DNA of 64,000 nt from Dialister micraerophilus DSM 19965 (GCF_000194985.1 NZ_GL878519.1:665570-729569), one strand, 5' to 3'; counted from the stretch's first letter, positions 1-9,084 are shown. The notes: generated from the letters alone by a model not told the origin. Program-made: numbers and translations.

Positions 1-370
1 CTCTTCATGCGACTTAATCAGTATAACACTTTTGACATTTTCTGTCAACTCGTTTTTTTACCGATTCATGCCGTCGAGTGACGACAAAAGAAATAATATC
101 ACTTATAGTTTTTTTCGTCAAGCTTTTTTTTGCTTATATTTCTACTCATTTCACTTCTTTTTATCGCACATACTGCAACTAGTATTTCTCTATTTTTATA
201 CAACTATATTTTGTATGTAGTTCCTTTTTTTATTTTTATGTTATAATTAAATAAAAATTCAACGAGAAGGAGCTTCGGATGAAACCATTATTTCGTAAAA
301 TTTCCACTTAGTTTTCGGGAAAAACAACATGCTTTTCTCACTCTGTGTGAGCAAATTATATTTTGGTTAG
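1..370. other. AT-rich region without a convincing gene
   Basis: No convincing gene is visible. A TATAAT at 242-247 and an AAGGAG-like ribosome site at about 266-271 precede an ATG at 279 on the plus strand, but that frame stops after ten codons, at 311. This may be the 5' stub of a gene cut short before the IS30-type remnant that begins at 371. The phenylalanine-rich open frame at 32-220 looks like a composition artefact. Confidence 0.4.
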
Positions 371-967
371 TTGTAAAATGAAATCGGACACATAAAAATA
401 CAAGCAAGAAAACCTGCAGTAATATGAATTTGACCAATATATCTGCTGAAAGGGGTATCCTGCATGTCTCAACAGCATTCTAACACAAAGAAACGTTCTT
501 TCCAGCACTTGACGCCTTATCAGCGCTGGCAAATCCAGGCTCTTATAGAACAAAGAATTTCCAAAATCCATATTGCAAAGCAAGTTGGGATTGCTCGTTC
601 TACCCTATACGAAGAGTTGAAACACGGTACTGTAGACCAGATGCGCAGTGACCTGACATACTACAAGAGATACTTTGCTGATACAGGACAACTCGTCTAC
701 ATGACCGGAGTATTACCAGAGACAACGGAAGTGAGTTAAGTGGTTTAAGCGAATTATTTAAGGAAGGAAAAGTCCATTTTGCCTATCCATATTCCTCAGG
801 GGAGCGTAGAACAAATGAGAAGCATAACTCCCCGGTACGCCGCTTCATTCCCAAAGGGAAGGACATAAGTGCTGTACCAGAATACGAAGAACTTTTCAAG
901 GAGCAGATTGCTCGACTTTCATCCGCTACATAATTTTTCTGAGTGAATGTCCGATTTAATATTGCAA
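371..967 (+). mobile_element. IS30-family element, internally deleted, both ends kept
   Basis: Imperfect terminal inverted repeats lie at 371-390 and 948-967. They match at 17 of 20 positions and share the core AAATCGGACA / TGTCCGATTT. The roughly 600-bp interior holds only the first and last parts of an IS30-type transposase. Complete IS30 elements are about 1 kb, so a central segment containing most of the DDE domain is missing. The ends look intact, so the element might still be moved in trans by a full-length relative. A clear target duplication was not established. Confidence 0.7.
464..933 (+). pseudogene. IS30-family transposase remnant
   Basis: Codons 1-75 resemble the N-terminal helix-turn-helix region of IS30 transposases, with the pattern LTPYQRWQIQAL and a recognition helix near IARSTLYEEL. 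This frame stops at 739. From about 733, in a shifted frame, the sequence reads like the C-terminal end of the same family, with HFAYPYSSGERRTNE, RRFIPKGKD and a terminal stop at 931-933. Both the frameshift and the loss of the catalytic core make it non-functional. It lies inside the inverted repeats at 371 and 967. Confidence 0.7.
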
Positions 968-1003
968 TTTAGTAATGATTTCTATTTGACTTAAGGAGGA
1001 AGA

Positions 1004-1405
1004 ATGGAATTAAAAGAAATAGGGAAAATACACAGTCCTTACAAAACAGTAAAAGAAGCACCGCGGCAGGGAAAGTTTTCTGATAAATCTTGTGAGATTG
1101 AAATCTTTCCAGCTTATGAAGCAGCACTGCTTCATGTGGATGAAAGGAGATATTATGTGGTTTTATATTTTGCCCACGAAGCTGACCGCACGACCCTGCA
1201 AACAGTGCCGCCCTGGGCAAAGGAACCTTACGGCGTATTTGCCTGCCGTTCGCCGCGCCGGCCGAATCCCATCAATTTATGCGTGGTCAAGCTGGTAAGG
1301 CGGGAAAAGAACAGGCTTTTTGTAATCGGGCTGGATGCCGTTGACGGAAGCAGCCTGATTGACATAAAACCCTATGTGAAAGAACTGGATGAAGCGGAAG
1401 CGTAG
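1004..1405 (+). CDS. trmO: tRNA (N6-threonylcarbamoyladenosine37-N6)-methyltransferase TrmO (TsaA/UPF0066)
   Basis: The 133-residue protein is a single TsaA-like domain. TrmO uses S-adenosylmethionine to methylate t6A37 in tRNA-Thr. Family signatures visible are IGKIHSPYKT near the N-terminus, the central CRSPRRPNPI motif and GLDAVDGSSLIDIKPY near the C-terminus. A strong AAGGAGGA ribosome site precedes the ATG by a few bases. GC content is visibly higher than in the core genes of the window, and the 3' end runs directly into a truncated aminopeptidase gene on the other strand, so the gene sits in an acquired or rearranged patch. It appears complete. Confidence 0.85.
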   Translation: MELKEIGKIHSPYKTVKEAPRQGKFSDKSCEIEIFPAYEAALLHVDERRYYVVLYFAHEADRTTLQTVPPWAKEPYGVFACRSPRRPNPINLCVVKLVRREKNRLFVIGLDAVDGSSLIDIKPYVKELDEAEA

Positions 1406-1931
1406 GCAATAAATCATTCTGTATATTCCAGGCATGTCCGCTGTTGACGGTCCTGTCCATGTGAATGGCCACGGACGGAATCAAAAGCGTCGGATGGTCA
1501 AGAGATACCAGCTTGGAAATAATTTGCCTGTTATCTTTTACAAACAGACGTCCTACTACGGAAAGAGGGCGGTCAAGCCAGGTACTCATAATCATTCCGC
1601 CATAGCCTTCTACATTGAGACGGGTGTATTTGCCGTCCCGCATCTCAGGATTTTCTTTAATCTTGAAAGTAGGCGAATCACAGTGTGCGGCAGTGATTTT
1701 AAAAGTATTGTCTCCGTCTTCGGGAACGGAAAAGGCAATCAGGGCAGAACCGTTTCTTGTGACTACATATTTTCCGCCCCGCTTAATTTGCCAGGAATCT
1801 TCTTCACGGATTTCCGTGAATCCTGCATAGAGAAGGGCTGCTTTGATATAACGGACCGCATGAAAAACGAAAGGGGATTTACTGATAAAGTGCAGTAAAT
1901 CCCCTTTCGTTTCTTCAAAAGATATATCCAT
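1405..1931 (-). pseudogene. M18 aspartyl aminopeptidase, 5' fragment
   Basis: The first roughly 175 residues match the start of M18 aminopeptidases: a regulatory helix region, then ITAAHCDSPTFKIK with the first metal-binding His-Asp, the segment GGMIMSTWLDRPLS, and IPSVAIHMDRTVN. M18 enzymes are normally about 430 residues. Here similarity stops at about 1405, where the frame runs antisense into the 3' end of trmO, so the catalytic domain is lost. It could not form an active peptidase. The abrupt joint suggests deletion or recombination at the trmO end. GC-rich composition matches trmO. Confidence 0.7.
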
Positions 1932-1932
1932 A

Positions 1933-2220
1933 TTATTTTACTTTATTGACTTTTCTCCGGTAAACAGCTTCTGCCATGCGGGCCCGTTCGCAAATGACGG
2001 GGTTCGTGGAATTGACGGAAGCTGGAGAGAAGTTACTCTTGTAATGCAGTTTTTTGGTGGATTTTTCCATTTCCTTTACCTGGATAGTGCCTGCGATTCT
2101 GTCATATACATAGGTATAGGTGCAGGTGCCGTCCGCCAATTTTTCAACCGCTACAAGTTCAAGAATTTCATGGCCGTCAGTGGTCTTTTTGTAACTGGTT
2201 TCGTCCAGGTCTATGGTAAG
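1933..2220 (-). pseudogene. C-terminal fragment of an unidentified protein
   Basis: An open frame on the minus strand ends with TAA at 1933-1935, just upstream of the M18 fragment. It reads through hydrophilic sequence including LTIDLDETSYKK, GTCTYTYVYDRIAG and ARMAEAVYRRK. Codon use and GC match the neighbouring trmO/M18 patch, whereas upstream of about 2220 the sequence turns AT-rich and no start with a ribosome site is seen. The nearest in-frame ATG is at 2139, which leaves only 68 residues. I do not recognise the family. It is best read as the tail of a larger gene whose 5' part was lost. Confidence 0.4.
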
Positions 2221-2265
2221 AACATCATTATATTTCCATATTTTTCTGCAAATTTTTTTATATGC

Positions 2266-2302
2266 AAAAAAAACATCTCGAAACTTTTCCGAAATGTTTT
2301 TT
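2266..2302 (-). terminator. Rho-independent terminator
   Basis: The stem pairs ACATCTCG (2273-2280) with CGAAATGT (2290-2297), with one mismatch. On the minus strand it is followed by eight T, as expected just past the stop of the acetyltransferase gene that ends at 2327. Confidence 0.7.
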
Positions 2303-2326
2303 GTATTCTATAAATTTTTATGCTCA

Positions 2327-2779
2327 TCAATCTATTTTGATTGCGTAGTTGAGCCATACACGATCTTCTTCTGCACCTTGCTTTTTGTAGAATTCTTTTG
2401 CTTTAGTATTCCAGTCTGCAACTGTCCACTTTATATTCCAGCAGCCATGTTCTTTTGCCACTTCTTTTGCTTTTTGAATGAGTTTCGTTCCGATTTTCTG
2501 TCCACGGAATCCTTCTTTTACGAAGAGTTCTTTCATGTGCATGTACGGTTTGTTTTGTGCCGTATATTGTTGGAAGAAGTACACGAGTATGCCGGCTATT
2601 TCTCCGTCTACATCCGCCACAAGACAATTTGCAACTTTTTCTTTGAACATTTTCTGTTTTACGAGTTCGGGAGTTATCACAAATGTTCCTATGTAATCTT
2701 CAAATATCGCCAAGCCTTTCATGAGTTCCCATGCTTGTGCAATATCTTCCTCTTTTATAGCTCTTACTTCTACTGACAT
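2327..2779 (-). CDS. GNAT N-acetyltransferase, diamine-acetyltransferase-like
   Basis: The 150-residue protein spans one GNAT fold. The acetyl-CoA loop is visible as FRGQKIGTKL near residue 95, after the strand MHMKELFV, and the C-terminal NTKAKEFYKKQGA segment is also typical. Overall layout resembles spermidine/diamine acetyltransferases (SAT1-like, about 150-170 residues), but the substrate cannot be read from sequence. An AGGAGG ribosome site lies just upstream of the ATG, and a terminator follows the stop, so it is probably a single-gene transcript. No frame damage is seen. Confidence 0.8.
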   Translation of the reverse strand: MSVEVRAIKEEDIAQAWELMKGLAIFEDYIGTFVITPELVKQKMFKEKVANCLVADVDGEIAGILVYFFQQYTAQNKPYMHMKELFVKEGFRGQKIGTKLIQKAKEVAKEHGCWNIKWTVADWNTKAKEFYKKQGAEEDRVWLNYAIKID

Positions 2780-2934
2780 AATATGCCTCCTGTAGTATCA
2801 AACACTTTAATACACCTTGTATTACATATTAAATATAGTCCTTTTTTTCGTCCTGTTCAAATTTATGTTTTTTATTGTTTGATATTAAATTATTTTTAAA
2901 TGCGTTTCTGTATTTCATCGGACTTTAGATGATT

Positions 2935-3732
2935 TTATTTATGATTTTCACAGTTTCGGTTTTTCGTTGCTGTATTTGCAAATCGTTCATAATATTTTTT
3001 TATTTTTTGTGTGTCGGGCATTCCGAAGAGTCTATACATTGCTTCTGTCGTAATGAGCCATGTTTTGCCGCTTTTTCTGCAGTCTTTTCCTTCGACAAGT
3101 CGTGCGTTTCTATGTCCGGAACCTATTGCCGATGCTCGTACTTCTTGCGGATTTTTGTTCCATATGTATCCCGCTTCTTGTGTAGTGAGTATGAACAGGA
3201 GCGGATTGATTTCGGTTTCGATTTTTGTTTTTTCTTTTTTATACAGTGTCACGATTGCGTTTTTTGTCAATAGTATTGTGTTTTTGTATTCGTGTTTTTC
3301 CGTTTCTTTTATTTCCGATATGTCGTTTTTGAATTGTTTTGCATTTACTTCGTATTTTTCTTCTATTTCTTTGTCCGTCATGACTTCGTTTATTATGTTT
3401 TCGGGAAGTTTAAGATCATCGGTTTTTTCTTCGTCTTCTTTTTCGTATATGTATATTTTCCCGTTTTTTACGAGGAGTTCGGCGCCTCCGGCTATGGGTC
3501 GACCTTCCATGTATGCTTTGTATATCGTTTGTGTTTTCATTTTCGGGTATGTTCCGATTATTTTTATTCCTTGTATTTCTTGTGTTTCTCCCGTTTTAAT
3601 TTTTGCGTTTTCGGTGAGTATTATTTGTGTGGAGTGCGCAATTATGTCTTTTTCGCTTTTTCTGTAAATCAGGTAGTCTTGGAGTGCTTTGTATGCGATT
3701 TTTGTGTCTTTTATATTTGTTTTTATTTTCAT
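2935..3732 (-). CDS. Helix-turn-helix domain protein, probable DNA-binding regulator
   Basis: The protein is 265 residues. The first 175 residues are hydrophilic and lysine/glutamate-rich with no recognised domain. The last 70 form an HTH-like module, with LTTQEAGYIWNKNPQEVR followed by VEGKDCRKSGKTWLITTEAMYRLFG. This resembles small HTH proteins of Firmicute accessory regions in which a winged HTH reads TTQEAAE...CRKSG..WLIT. An AAGGAG site precedes the ATG. Two near-identical 19-bp repeats lie over the promoter at 3760-3778 and 3794-3812, so it may regulate itself. Its role is unknown. Confidence 0.6.
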   Translation of the reverse strand: MKIKTNIKDTKIAYKALQDYLIYRKSEKDIIAHSTQIILTENAKIKTGETQEIQGIKIIGTYPKMKTQTIYKAYMEGRPIAGGAELLVKNGKIYIYEKEDEEKTDDLKLPENIINEVMTDKEIEEKYEVNAKQFKNDISEIKETEKHEYKNTILLTKNAIVTLYKKEKTKIETEINPLLFILTTQEAGYIWNKNPQEVRASAIGSGHRNARLVEGKDCRKSGKTWLITTEAMYRLFGMPDTQKIKKYYERFANTATKNRNCENHK

Positions 3733-3749
3733 TTTTTCTCCTTTCTTCG

Positions 3750-3812
3750 ATTATACACTGAAATATTTACTTCGTTGTATGAAGTTCAAGAAAGAAATAT
3801 TTATTTCGTTGT
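3750..3812 (-). promoter_or_regulatory. Promoter with a duplicated 19-bp motif (candidate operator)
   Basis: On the minus strand a TATAAT (complement of 3750-3755) lies about 20 bp upstream of the HTH gene's start codon. Immediately upstream are two direct copies of GAAATATTTAYTTCGTTGT, at 3760-3778 and 3794-3812. They differ at one position and are spaced 34 bp apart, about three helical turns. The position over the -35 region suggests an operator. The binding protein is not identified; the downstream HTH protein is the obvious candidate. Confidence 0.45.
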
Positions 3813-3822
3813 GTCGGTTTCA

Positions 3823-3856
3823 AAAAAATTGAAGATACTCGTTTGAATATCTTCAA
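3823..3856 (-). terminator. Rho-independent terminator of the purL-side transcript
   Basis: A perfect stem pairs TTGAAGATA (3829-3837) with TATCTTCAA (3848-3856) and is followed on the minus strand by seven T. It lies just past the stop of the membrane-protein gene at 3863. Confidence 0.8.
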
Positions 3857-3862
3857 TAATTT

Positions 3863-4372
3863 TCAGCCGATTGTTTCCGCTATGCGCCGCATTGTTGCGA
3901 GATCGATTTCTTTGCTTTTTCCGAATATGTCGCATCTTCCTATTATGCTGTATGTTTTTCCTTCGCTTTGTATGAAAAGTTCTCCGATTTGCGCACGTCC
4001 GCCTTTTCGTTTTTCACGATACTTGGTTTTCATTCCTTCGCGCGGAAGTTTTATTCTTTTGTTTTCGTACATTACTACGAGTTCTTTTCCGTCAGTTTCT
4101 ATTTTGTAGTCGACTATGTATATTTTTTTAAGTTGTCGCATTACAACTACGCACACTATTATGGCGGGCATTCCGATTATTGCGCCGGCATACATAAATC
4201 CGGTGATTGAGTTTTCCGACATTTTTACTGCCGTTTCGGGTGAAATATTTGCTACAAGCATCGAGATTACGAGTGCCGTAAGTATGAGTGAGCCTGCAAA
4301 TGCCGAGCCGAGTACGGTTGTACTGTTTTTCTTTCCTGCTTTGAATTTCCAACGTTTTACAGTTTTTTTCAT
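3863..4372 (-). CDS. Hypothetical membrane protein, two transmembrane helices
   Basis: The protein is 169 residues. It has a basic N-terminus (KKTVKRWKFKAGKK), two hydrophobic segments at roughly residues 22-44 and 56-78, and a basic, hydrophilic C-terminal half that would face the cytoplasm. No family was recognised. The hydrophobic pair plus a soluble domain with alternating strands (IYIVDYKIETDGKELVVMY) resembles small PH-like membrane proteins, but that is only a resemblance. The start is 4 bp downstream of the purL stop, so it is probably translated from the purL transcript; a terminator follows it. Confidence 0.6.
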   Translation of the reverse strand: MKKTVKRWKFKAGKKNSTTVLGSAFAGSLILTALVISMLVANISPETAVKMSENSITGFMYAGAIIGMPAIIVCVVVMRQLKKIYIVDYKIETDGKELVVMYENKRIKLPREGMKTKYREKRKGGRAQIGELFIQSEGKTYSIIGRCDIFGKSKEIDLATMRRIAETIG

Positions 4373-4376
4373 ATTT

Positions 4377-7300
4377 TTATCCTTTGAAATATTTTATTCC
4401 GCTTTCAAATATCGGTTGATATTTTTTGCCTGTTATGTTTTTTGCAATGTTCGTTCCGCATCTTTCACTGTGTCCCATTTTTCCCAGTACTCTTCCGTCT
4501 TTGCTTGTAAGTCCTTCTATCGCATATACGGATCCGTTCGGATTGTATACGGGGTCGTATGTGGCTTTTCCTTCAAGGTCGGTGTATTGTGTTGCGATTT
4601 GTCCGTTTTTCGCCCATTCGAGTACTTGTTCTTTTGAAGCTACCAGTCGCCCTTCTCCGTGACTTATCGCTATGTTGTGGAGTTCTCCGACTTTGCAGAG
4701 TGAGAGCCACGGTGATTTTACGGATACTATTTTGGTGGTTACATACTTGGATACGTGTCGTCCTATGGTGTTGAATGTGAGTGTGGGTGCATTTTCGCTG
4801 AGCGGTTTGAATTCTCCGTAGGGTACAAGTCCGAGTTTTATTATGGCTTGAAATCCGTTGCATATTCCCAGTACCAGTCCGTCACGTTTGTGCAGAAGTT
4901 CTTCGAATGCTTCTTCTATGAGTGTGTTTCTGAATACTGCCGCTATGAATTTTCCGCTGCCGTCCGGTTCGTCTCCGGCTGAAAATCCTCCGGGGAACAT
5001 TACTATTTGTGCTTTTCGTATACGGTTTGCGATTTCTTTTACGGATTCTTTGAGTTCTTTTGCATCTCTGTTTCTTAGTATGAATGTATCGGTTTTACCT
5101 CCCGCTTTTTCAAATGCTCTTGCCACGTCAACTTCGCAGTTCGTGCCGGGCATTACGGGTATAAATACTTGAGGTTTTTCCGTGTGTATTTTTATATTCG
5201 CTTTGTACTTAGTTTCATTTTCGGGAAGTTCCGGTACGTCTTTTTTCTCGTCTTTTGCATATTGCGGGAAAATATCGTTCATCGTTTTTTCGTATGAAGT
5301 TTGAAGTTCTTCGAGTGTTATTTTTTCAGTTCCGATTTCAAATATTCCAGCTTTTGCAGTTCCGAGCAGTACGGTTTCTTCTTCTTGCAAGTATCTTTTT
5401 GCGTTTTCATTGTCGGTTTCGACAATTATAGAGCCGTATGAGTTCGTGAAGTATTCTTCCGCTTTTATTTCATCCGTAAGTTTTGCTCCGATACGGTTTC
5501 CGAATGCCATTTTCGCAAGTGTTACCGCAATTCCGCCGGCATCTACCGCTTTCATGGATTGTATATTTCCTTTTTGTACTTCTTTGTAAATGAAGTCGGC
5601 ATGTTTTTTGAATATTTCAAGGTCGGGCATTTCGTCTTGTTTTCTTGTTTGTTTGAAGAGTACGAGTGCGTTTCCTTCTTTTTTTATTTCCTGTGTTACC
5701 GCTTCGGATGCTTTTCCGATGTTTACCGCAAATGCGATGAGTGTCGGCGGTACGTGTATGTCGTCATAGGTTCCGCTCATGGAGTCTTTTCCGCCGAGAG
5801 ATGCTATGCCGAGTTCTTTTTCCATGTAAAATGCACCCAAGAGTGCCGCTGCCGGAGTTCCCCAGTCTTGTTCGCTTGTAAGTTTTTTGAAGTATTCTTG
5901 CAATGTGAGGTGTGCATTTCTCCAGTTGCTTCCCAATGTAGTGAGTTTCGTGAGTGCAAGGAGAATTGCATATGCCGCTCCGTGGAACGGACTCCAGCTT
6001 GCAAGATAGGGGTCGTATCCGTGTGTCATGTAACTTGCCGTGTCGGTCGTACCTTTTACCAACGGTATTTTTACAATGCTGCCGTCAGCGGGTGTTTTTT
6101 GGTATTTTCCGCCGAAAGGCATTATGACCGTATTAGCTCCTATTGTCGAGTCGAAATGTTCCGCCATACCTTGTTGCGATGCGTTGTTCAGTTCGCTCAT
6201 GGAGTCTATCCATGTTTTTTTGATGTCTTTTATATTTTTTGTTTTGAAATATCCGTTTTCTTTTGCGTCAATTATTTTTGCGTTTCGACAGTACCTTGTG
6301 CCGCTTGTATTTATGAAATCTTTTGAAAGGTCGGCTATAATTTCACCTTTCATATGTATTACAAGTCTGTGACTGTCGGTGATTTCCGCTATGACGGATG
6401 CTTCAAGGTTTTCTTCTCCTGCGTATTTTATGAATTGTTGTGCATTTTTTCTGTCGACTACTACCGCCATACGTTCCTGTGATTCGGCAAGTGCGAGTTC
6501 CGTTCCCGACAGTCCTTCGTACTTCTTTTGCACCATGTCGAGATTGATGTATACTCCGTCCGCAAGTTCACCTACGGCTACCGCAATTCCGCCGCCGCCG
6601 AAGTCATTGCATTTCTTTATGAGTTTCGTTACTTCTTTTCTTCTGAACAGACATTGTATTTTACGTTCGGTAAGAGGATTTCCCTTTTGTACTTGTGATG
6701 AAAAGTCTTTTATTTTTTTGCTATCACGTTTTGCCGATGAGCCGGTTGCTCCGCCCATTCCGTCACGTCCGGTTCGTCCGCCCAGAAGTATGACGAGATC
6801 TCCTTCTTTCGGCTTTTCAAATATAATGTCTTTTTCTTTCGTTGCAGCAATTACCGCTCCGGCTTCAAGTCTTTTTGCTATAAATCCGTCATGGTAGTAT
6901 TCCTGTGCTTGTCCTGCCGTAATTCCGATTTGGTTTCCGTATGAACTGAATCCTTTTGCGGATTCGGTGACGATTTTCATTTGAGGGAGCTTGCCTTCAA
7001 GTGTTTTTTCAAACGGTGCATGAGGATCTCCGGCGCCGCTTACTCTCATCGCCTGATATACGTATGCACGTCCCGAAAGCGGGTCTCGTATGCATCCTCC
7101 GAGACAAGTTGCGGCTCCGCCGAACGGGTCTATTTCCGTTAAATGGTTGTGTGTTTCATTTTTGAAAAACATTATCCACTTTTCGTTTTTTCCGTCCACT
7201 TCGACATCCGTTCTTATTCCGGCGGCATTTACTTCTTTCGTTATTTCAAGCCTCTCGAGTTTGCCTTCTTTTTGAAGTGCTTTCATGGGTAATGTCGCCA

Positions 7301-8114
7301 TGTCCATGAATGTTATCGGATGTTTTCTGTTTTTCCCGTATACTTCTTCTTGCATATCCAAGTATGCGTCAAATGCTTCTTTTATGGGTTGCGTGTATTT
7401 TCCGTCTTGAATTTCTATATTTTTCACGTTGGTTTTGAATGTCGTATGACGTATATGATCCGACCAGAATGTATCCAAAATCAGAAGTTCGGTTATCGTG
7501 GGATCTCTGTGTTCACGTGATTTGAAGTATTCGGCGATAAATTTCAAATCTCCGATGTTCATTACCAAGTTCAAATTTTCTCCGAGTGTCTGAAGTTCTC
7601 CCGAACTCATGAATGTAAATCCTTCTATAACGGATGAGGTTTTTTCTTCGCTTTCTTTTATTTCAAAGTCTTCTGAAATACCGAGATCGACTTCTTTACA
7701 TTCTGCCGGATTTATAAGGAATTTTACGATTTTTTCACGATCGCCTTTTTTGAAGTTTCCGCAAAGTGCATATATTGCGGCATATCGTACCGCTACATCA
7801 TCTTTTCCGGTAAGTACGGTAACGCATTGTTTTGCCGAGTCCGCACGTTGATCGAATTGTTCGGGAAGTGTTTCCACGCCGATAATTATATTTCCTTTCG
7901 GTGCGTCTTTATAAATATTGTCTACCGGCGGTTCCGAGAATATCGTTGCGGTCGCTTTTACAAATTCTTCTTCCGTTATACCTTCCACTTCATAACGGTT
8001 GTAAATTCCTGCACTTTCGATTTTCCCTTTGATTATTTCTTCAAGTTTCAGTTTCAATCTTTCTTCCGCTTGTCTGTATTGTTTTTTCTTTCTTACGTAA
8101 ATTCTTTGTATCAT
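4377..8114 (-). CDS. purL: Phosphoribosylformylglycinamidine synthase, single-chain
   Basis: The 1245-residue enzyme catalyses the glutamine- and ATP-dependent conversion of FGAR to FGAM in purine synthesis. Its length and layout match the one-chain clostridial-type family of about 1240 residues. It has an N-terminal PurS-like region, two AIRS-like synthetase halves (the ammonia-ligase motif FKNETHNH near residue 315 and GGKDSMSGT near 765), and a C-terminal class I glutamine amidotransferase. In the amidotransferase MPGTNCE, MFPGGFSAGD, the nucleophile in LGICNGFQ and HGEGR are all visible. No other pur gene is adjacent. It lies 20 bp after an exported-protein gene and 4 bp before a membrane-protein gene on the same strand. 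Confidence 0.95.
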   Translation of the reverse strand: MIQRIYVRKKKQYRQAEERLKLKLEEIIKGKIESAGIYNRYEVEGITEEEFVKATATIFSEPPVDNIYKDAPKGNIIIGVETLPEQFDQRADSAKQCVTVLTGKDDVAVRYAAIYALCGNFKKGDREKIVKFLINPAECKEVDLGISEDFEIKESEEKTSSVIEGFTFMSSGELQTLGENLNLVMNIGDLKFIAEYFKSREHRDPTITELLILDTFWSDHIRHTTFKTNVKNIEIQDGKYTQPIKEAFDAYLDMQEEVYGKNRKHPITFMDMATLPMKALQKEGKLERLEITKEVNAAGIRTDVEVDGKNEKWIMFFKNETHNHLTEIDPFGGAATCLGGCIRDPLSGRAYVYQAMRVSGAGDPHAPFEKTLEGKLPQMKIVTESAKGFSSYGNQIGITAGQAQEYYHDGFIAKRLEAGAVIAATKEKDIIFEKPKEGDLVILLGGRTGRDGMGGATGSSAKRDSKKIKDFSSQVQKGNPLTERKIQCLFRRKEVTKLIKKCNDFGGGGIAVAVGELADGVYINLDMVQKKYEGLSGTELALAESQERMAVVVDRKNAQQFIKYAGEENLEASVIAEITDSHRLVIHMKGEIIADLSKDFINTSGTRYCRNAKIIDAKENGYFKTKNIKDIKKTWIDSMSELNNASQQGMAEHFDSTIGANTVIMPFGGKYQKTPADGSIVKIPLVKGTTDTASYMTHGYDPYLASWSPFHGAAYAILLALTKLTTLGSNWRNAHLTLQEYFKKLTSEQDWGTPAAALLGAFYMEKELGIASLGGKDSMSGTYDDIHVPPTLIAFAVNIGKASEAVTQEIKKEGNALVLFKQTRKQDEMPDLEIFKKHADFIYKEVQKGNIQSMKAVDAGGIAVTLAKMAFGNRIGAKLTDEIKAEEYFTNSYGSIIVETDNENAKRYLQEEETVLLGTAKAGIFEIGTEKITLEELQTSYEKTMNDIFPQYAKDEKKDVPELPENETKYKANIKIHTEKPQVFIPVMPGTNCEVDVARAFEKAGGKTDTFILRNRDAKELKESVKEIANRIRKAQIVMFPGGFSAGDEPDGSGKFIAAVFRNTLIEEAFEELLHKRDGLVLGICNGFQAIIKLGLVPYGEFKPLSENAPTLTFNTIGRHVSKYVTTKIVSVKSPWLSLCKVGELHNIAISHGEGRLVASKEQVLEWAKNGQIATQYTDLEGKATYDPVYNPNGSVYAIEGLTSKDGRVLGKMGHSERCGTNIAKNITGKKYQPIFESGIKYFKG

Positions 8115-8134
8115 AGTGTCCTCTTTTCTTGAGA

Positions 8135-8812
8135 TTATTCACCGTTTGCCATGCGCAGTACAACATTGTCGAATGCGTATAAAAGTAAAGATTTTTCCTC
8201 AGCTTTCGCAACTAAAATTACAACTTTCATATCGTCTTTTTCCGGATATATATAAATTTTCATGTAAATGGGAAGTTTCTTGCCTTCATTTTCAAAGTCG
8301 AATATACCTCCCGAGATGTATATGTATTTTTTGCCGGAATTTATTTTTCGTACCGGTTCGATTTCTTTTAAATTTATTTTTGCGTTTTCGTAAAAATTCT
8401 TTTCGTTTTCGTCTTTCGATTTCACCGTCAATATATTTCGTGCGATTTCTCCGAAATTTTTTCCGTCTTTCATTATCGAAACATTGAATTTCGACAGTTC
8501 GAGCCATTGGTCTTTTGTGAGATTCATTCTGAAAAACGGAGCGATTTCTTTTTTGTCTTTTTCGGAAAGTTGCGTTTGCAGAATGTGTCCGCAGGTAAAT
8601 ATTTTGTGCCGCTCGTCTTGTCCTATAAGTTCGCCGGAGGTGTAATTGTATGTTTCTTTGTCGAATTCAAGTTCTCCGAGTGTCACATCTTCTTCGTATT
8701 TATAAAAGTCGTTCGATATTTTTTCCGTAATCGTTTTGAATGATGCTCCGACAGTTATCGACACGGTAAATGCAAGACAGATTACGGTATAAAATATTTT
8801 TTTCAAATTCAT
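8135..8812 (-). CDS. Hypothetical exported protein
   Basis: The protein has 225 residues from the chosen ATG at 8812, which follows an AAGGAG ribosome site. A longer upstream frame to 8977 lacks such a site. Residues 1-23 form a signal peptide (basic start, then FYTVICLAFTVSITVGA). The mature part is charged, with no recognised domain, and alternates lysine-rich stretches with short beta-like segments such as KYIYISGGIF and MKIYIYP. It probably faces the periplasm. The stop lies 20 bp before purL, so the two could be cotranscribed, but no functional link to purine synthesis is evident. Confidence 0.6.
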   Translation of the reverse strand: MNLKKIFYTVICLAFTVSITVGASFKTITEKISNDFYKYEEDVTLGELEFDKETYNYTSGELIGQDERHKIFTCGHILQTQLSEKDKKEIAPFFRMNLTKDQWLELSKFNVSIMKDGKNFGEIARNILTVKSKDENEKNFYENAKINLKEIEPVRKINSGKKYIYISGGIFDFENEGKKLPIYMKIYIYPEKDDMKVVILVAKAEEKSLLLYAFDNVVLRMANGE

Positions 8813-9005
8813 ATTGTACTCCTTATGTTGTACATTTTGAGTTGGCGTTTTATACCACATGACTTCAGATAATTTTACTTTTTCGGATAAATATTTGTCA
8901 CCGTCTTTTATCGTTTGTATTTGTAATTTTTGTATTTTAAAATAGATTTTCCATGTATATAGTATTAAGTGCCGCACTTGTCGGCATTATTATGAGAAAC
9001 GGCGC

Positions 9006-9048
9006 AAATTATATTTCCAAATTATATATTTCCAAATTATATCTTTCC
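9006..9048. repeat. Three tandem copies of a 13-15-bp AT-rich unit
   Basis: Units at 9006-9018, 9019-9033 and 9034-9048 share AAATTATATNNTTCC. They lie in the spacer between rpoC and the exported-protein gene, upstream of the latter on the minus strand. They could be copy-number-variable or part of the promoter region; no function can be read. Confidence 0.6.
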
Positions 9049-9084
9049 TTTTATATTGTAAGGTTTATATGAAATTTATACAAG

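Noticed and set aside
32-220. 62-codon Phe-rich frame
   Set aside because: Low-complexity T-rich DNA with no ribosome site or family signal.
5559-6326. 255-codon plus-strand frame
   Set aside because: Antisense to purL, Cys/Phe/Tyr-rich, no ribosome site.
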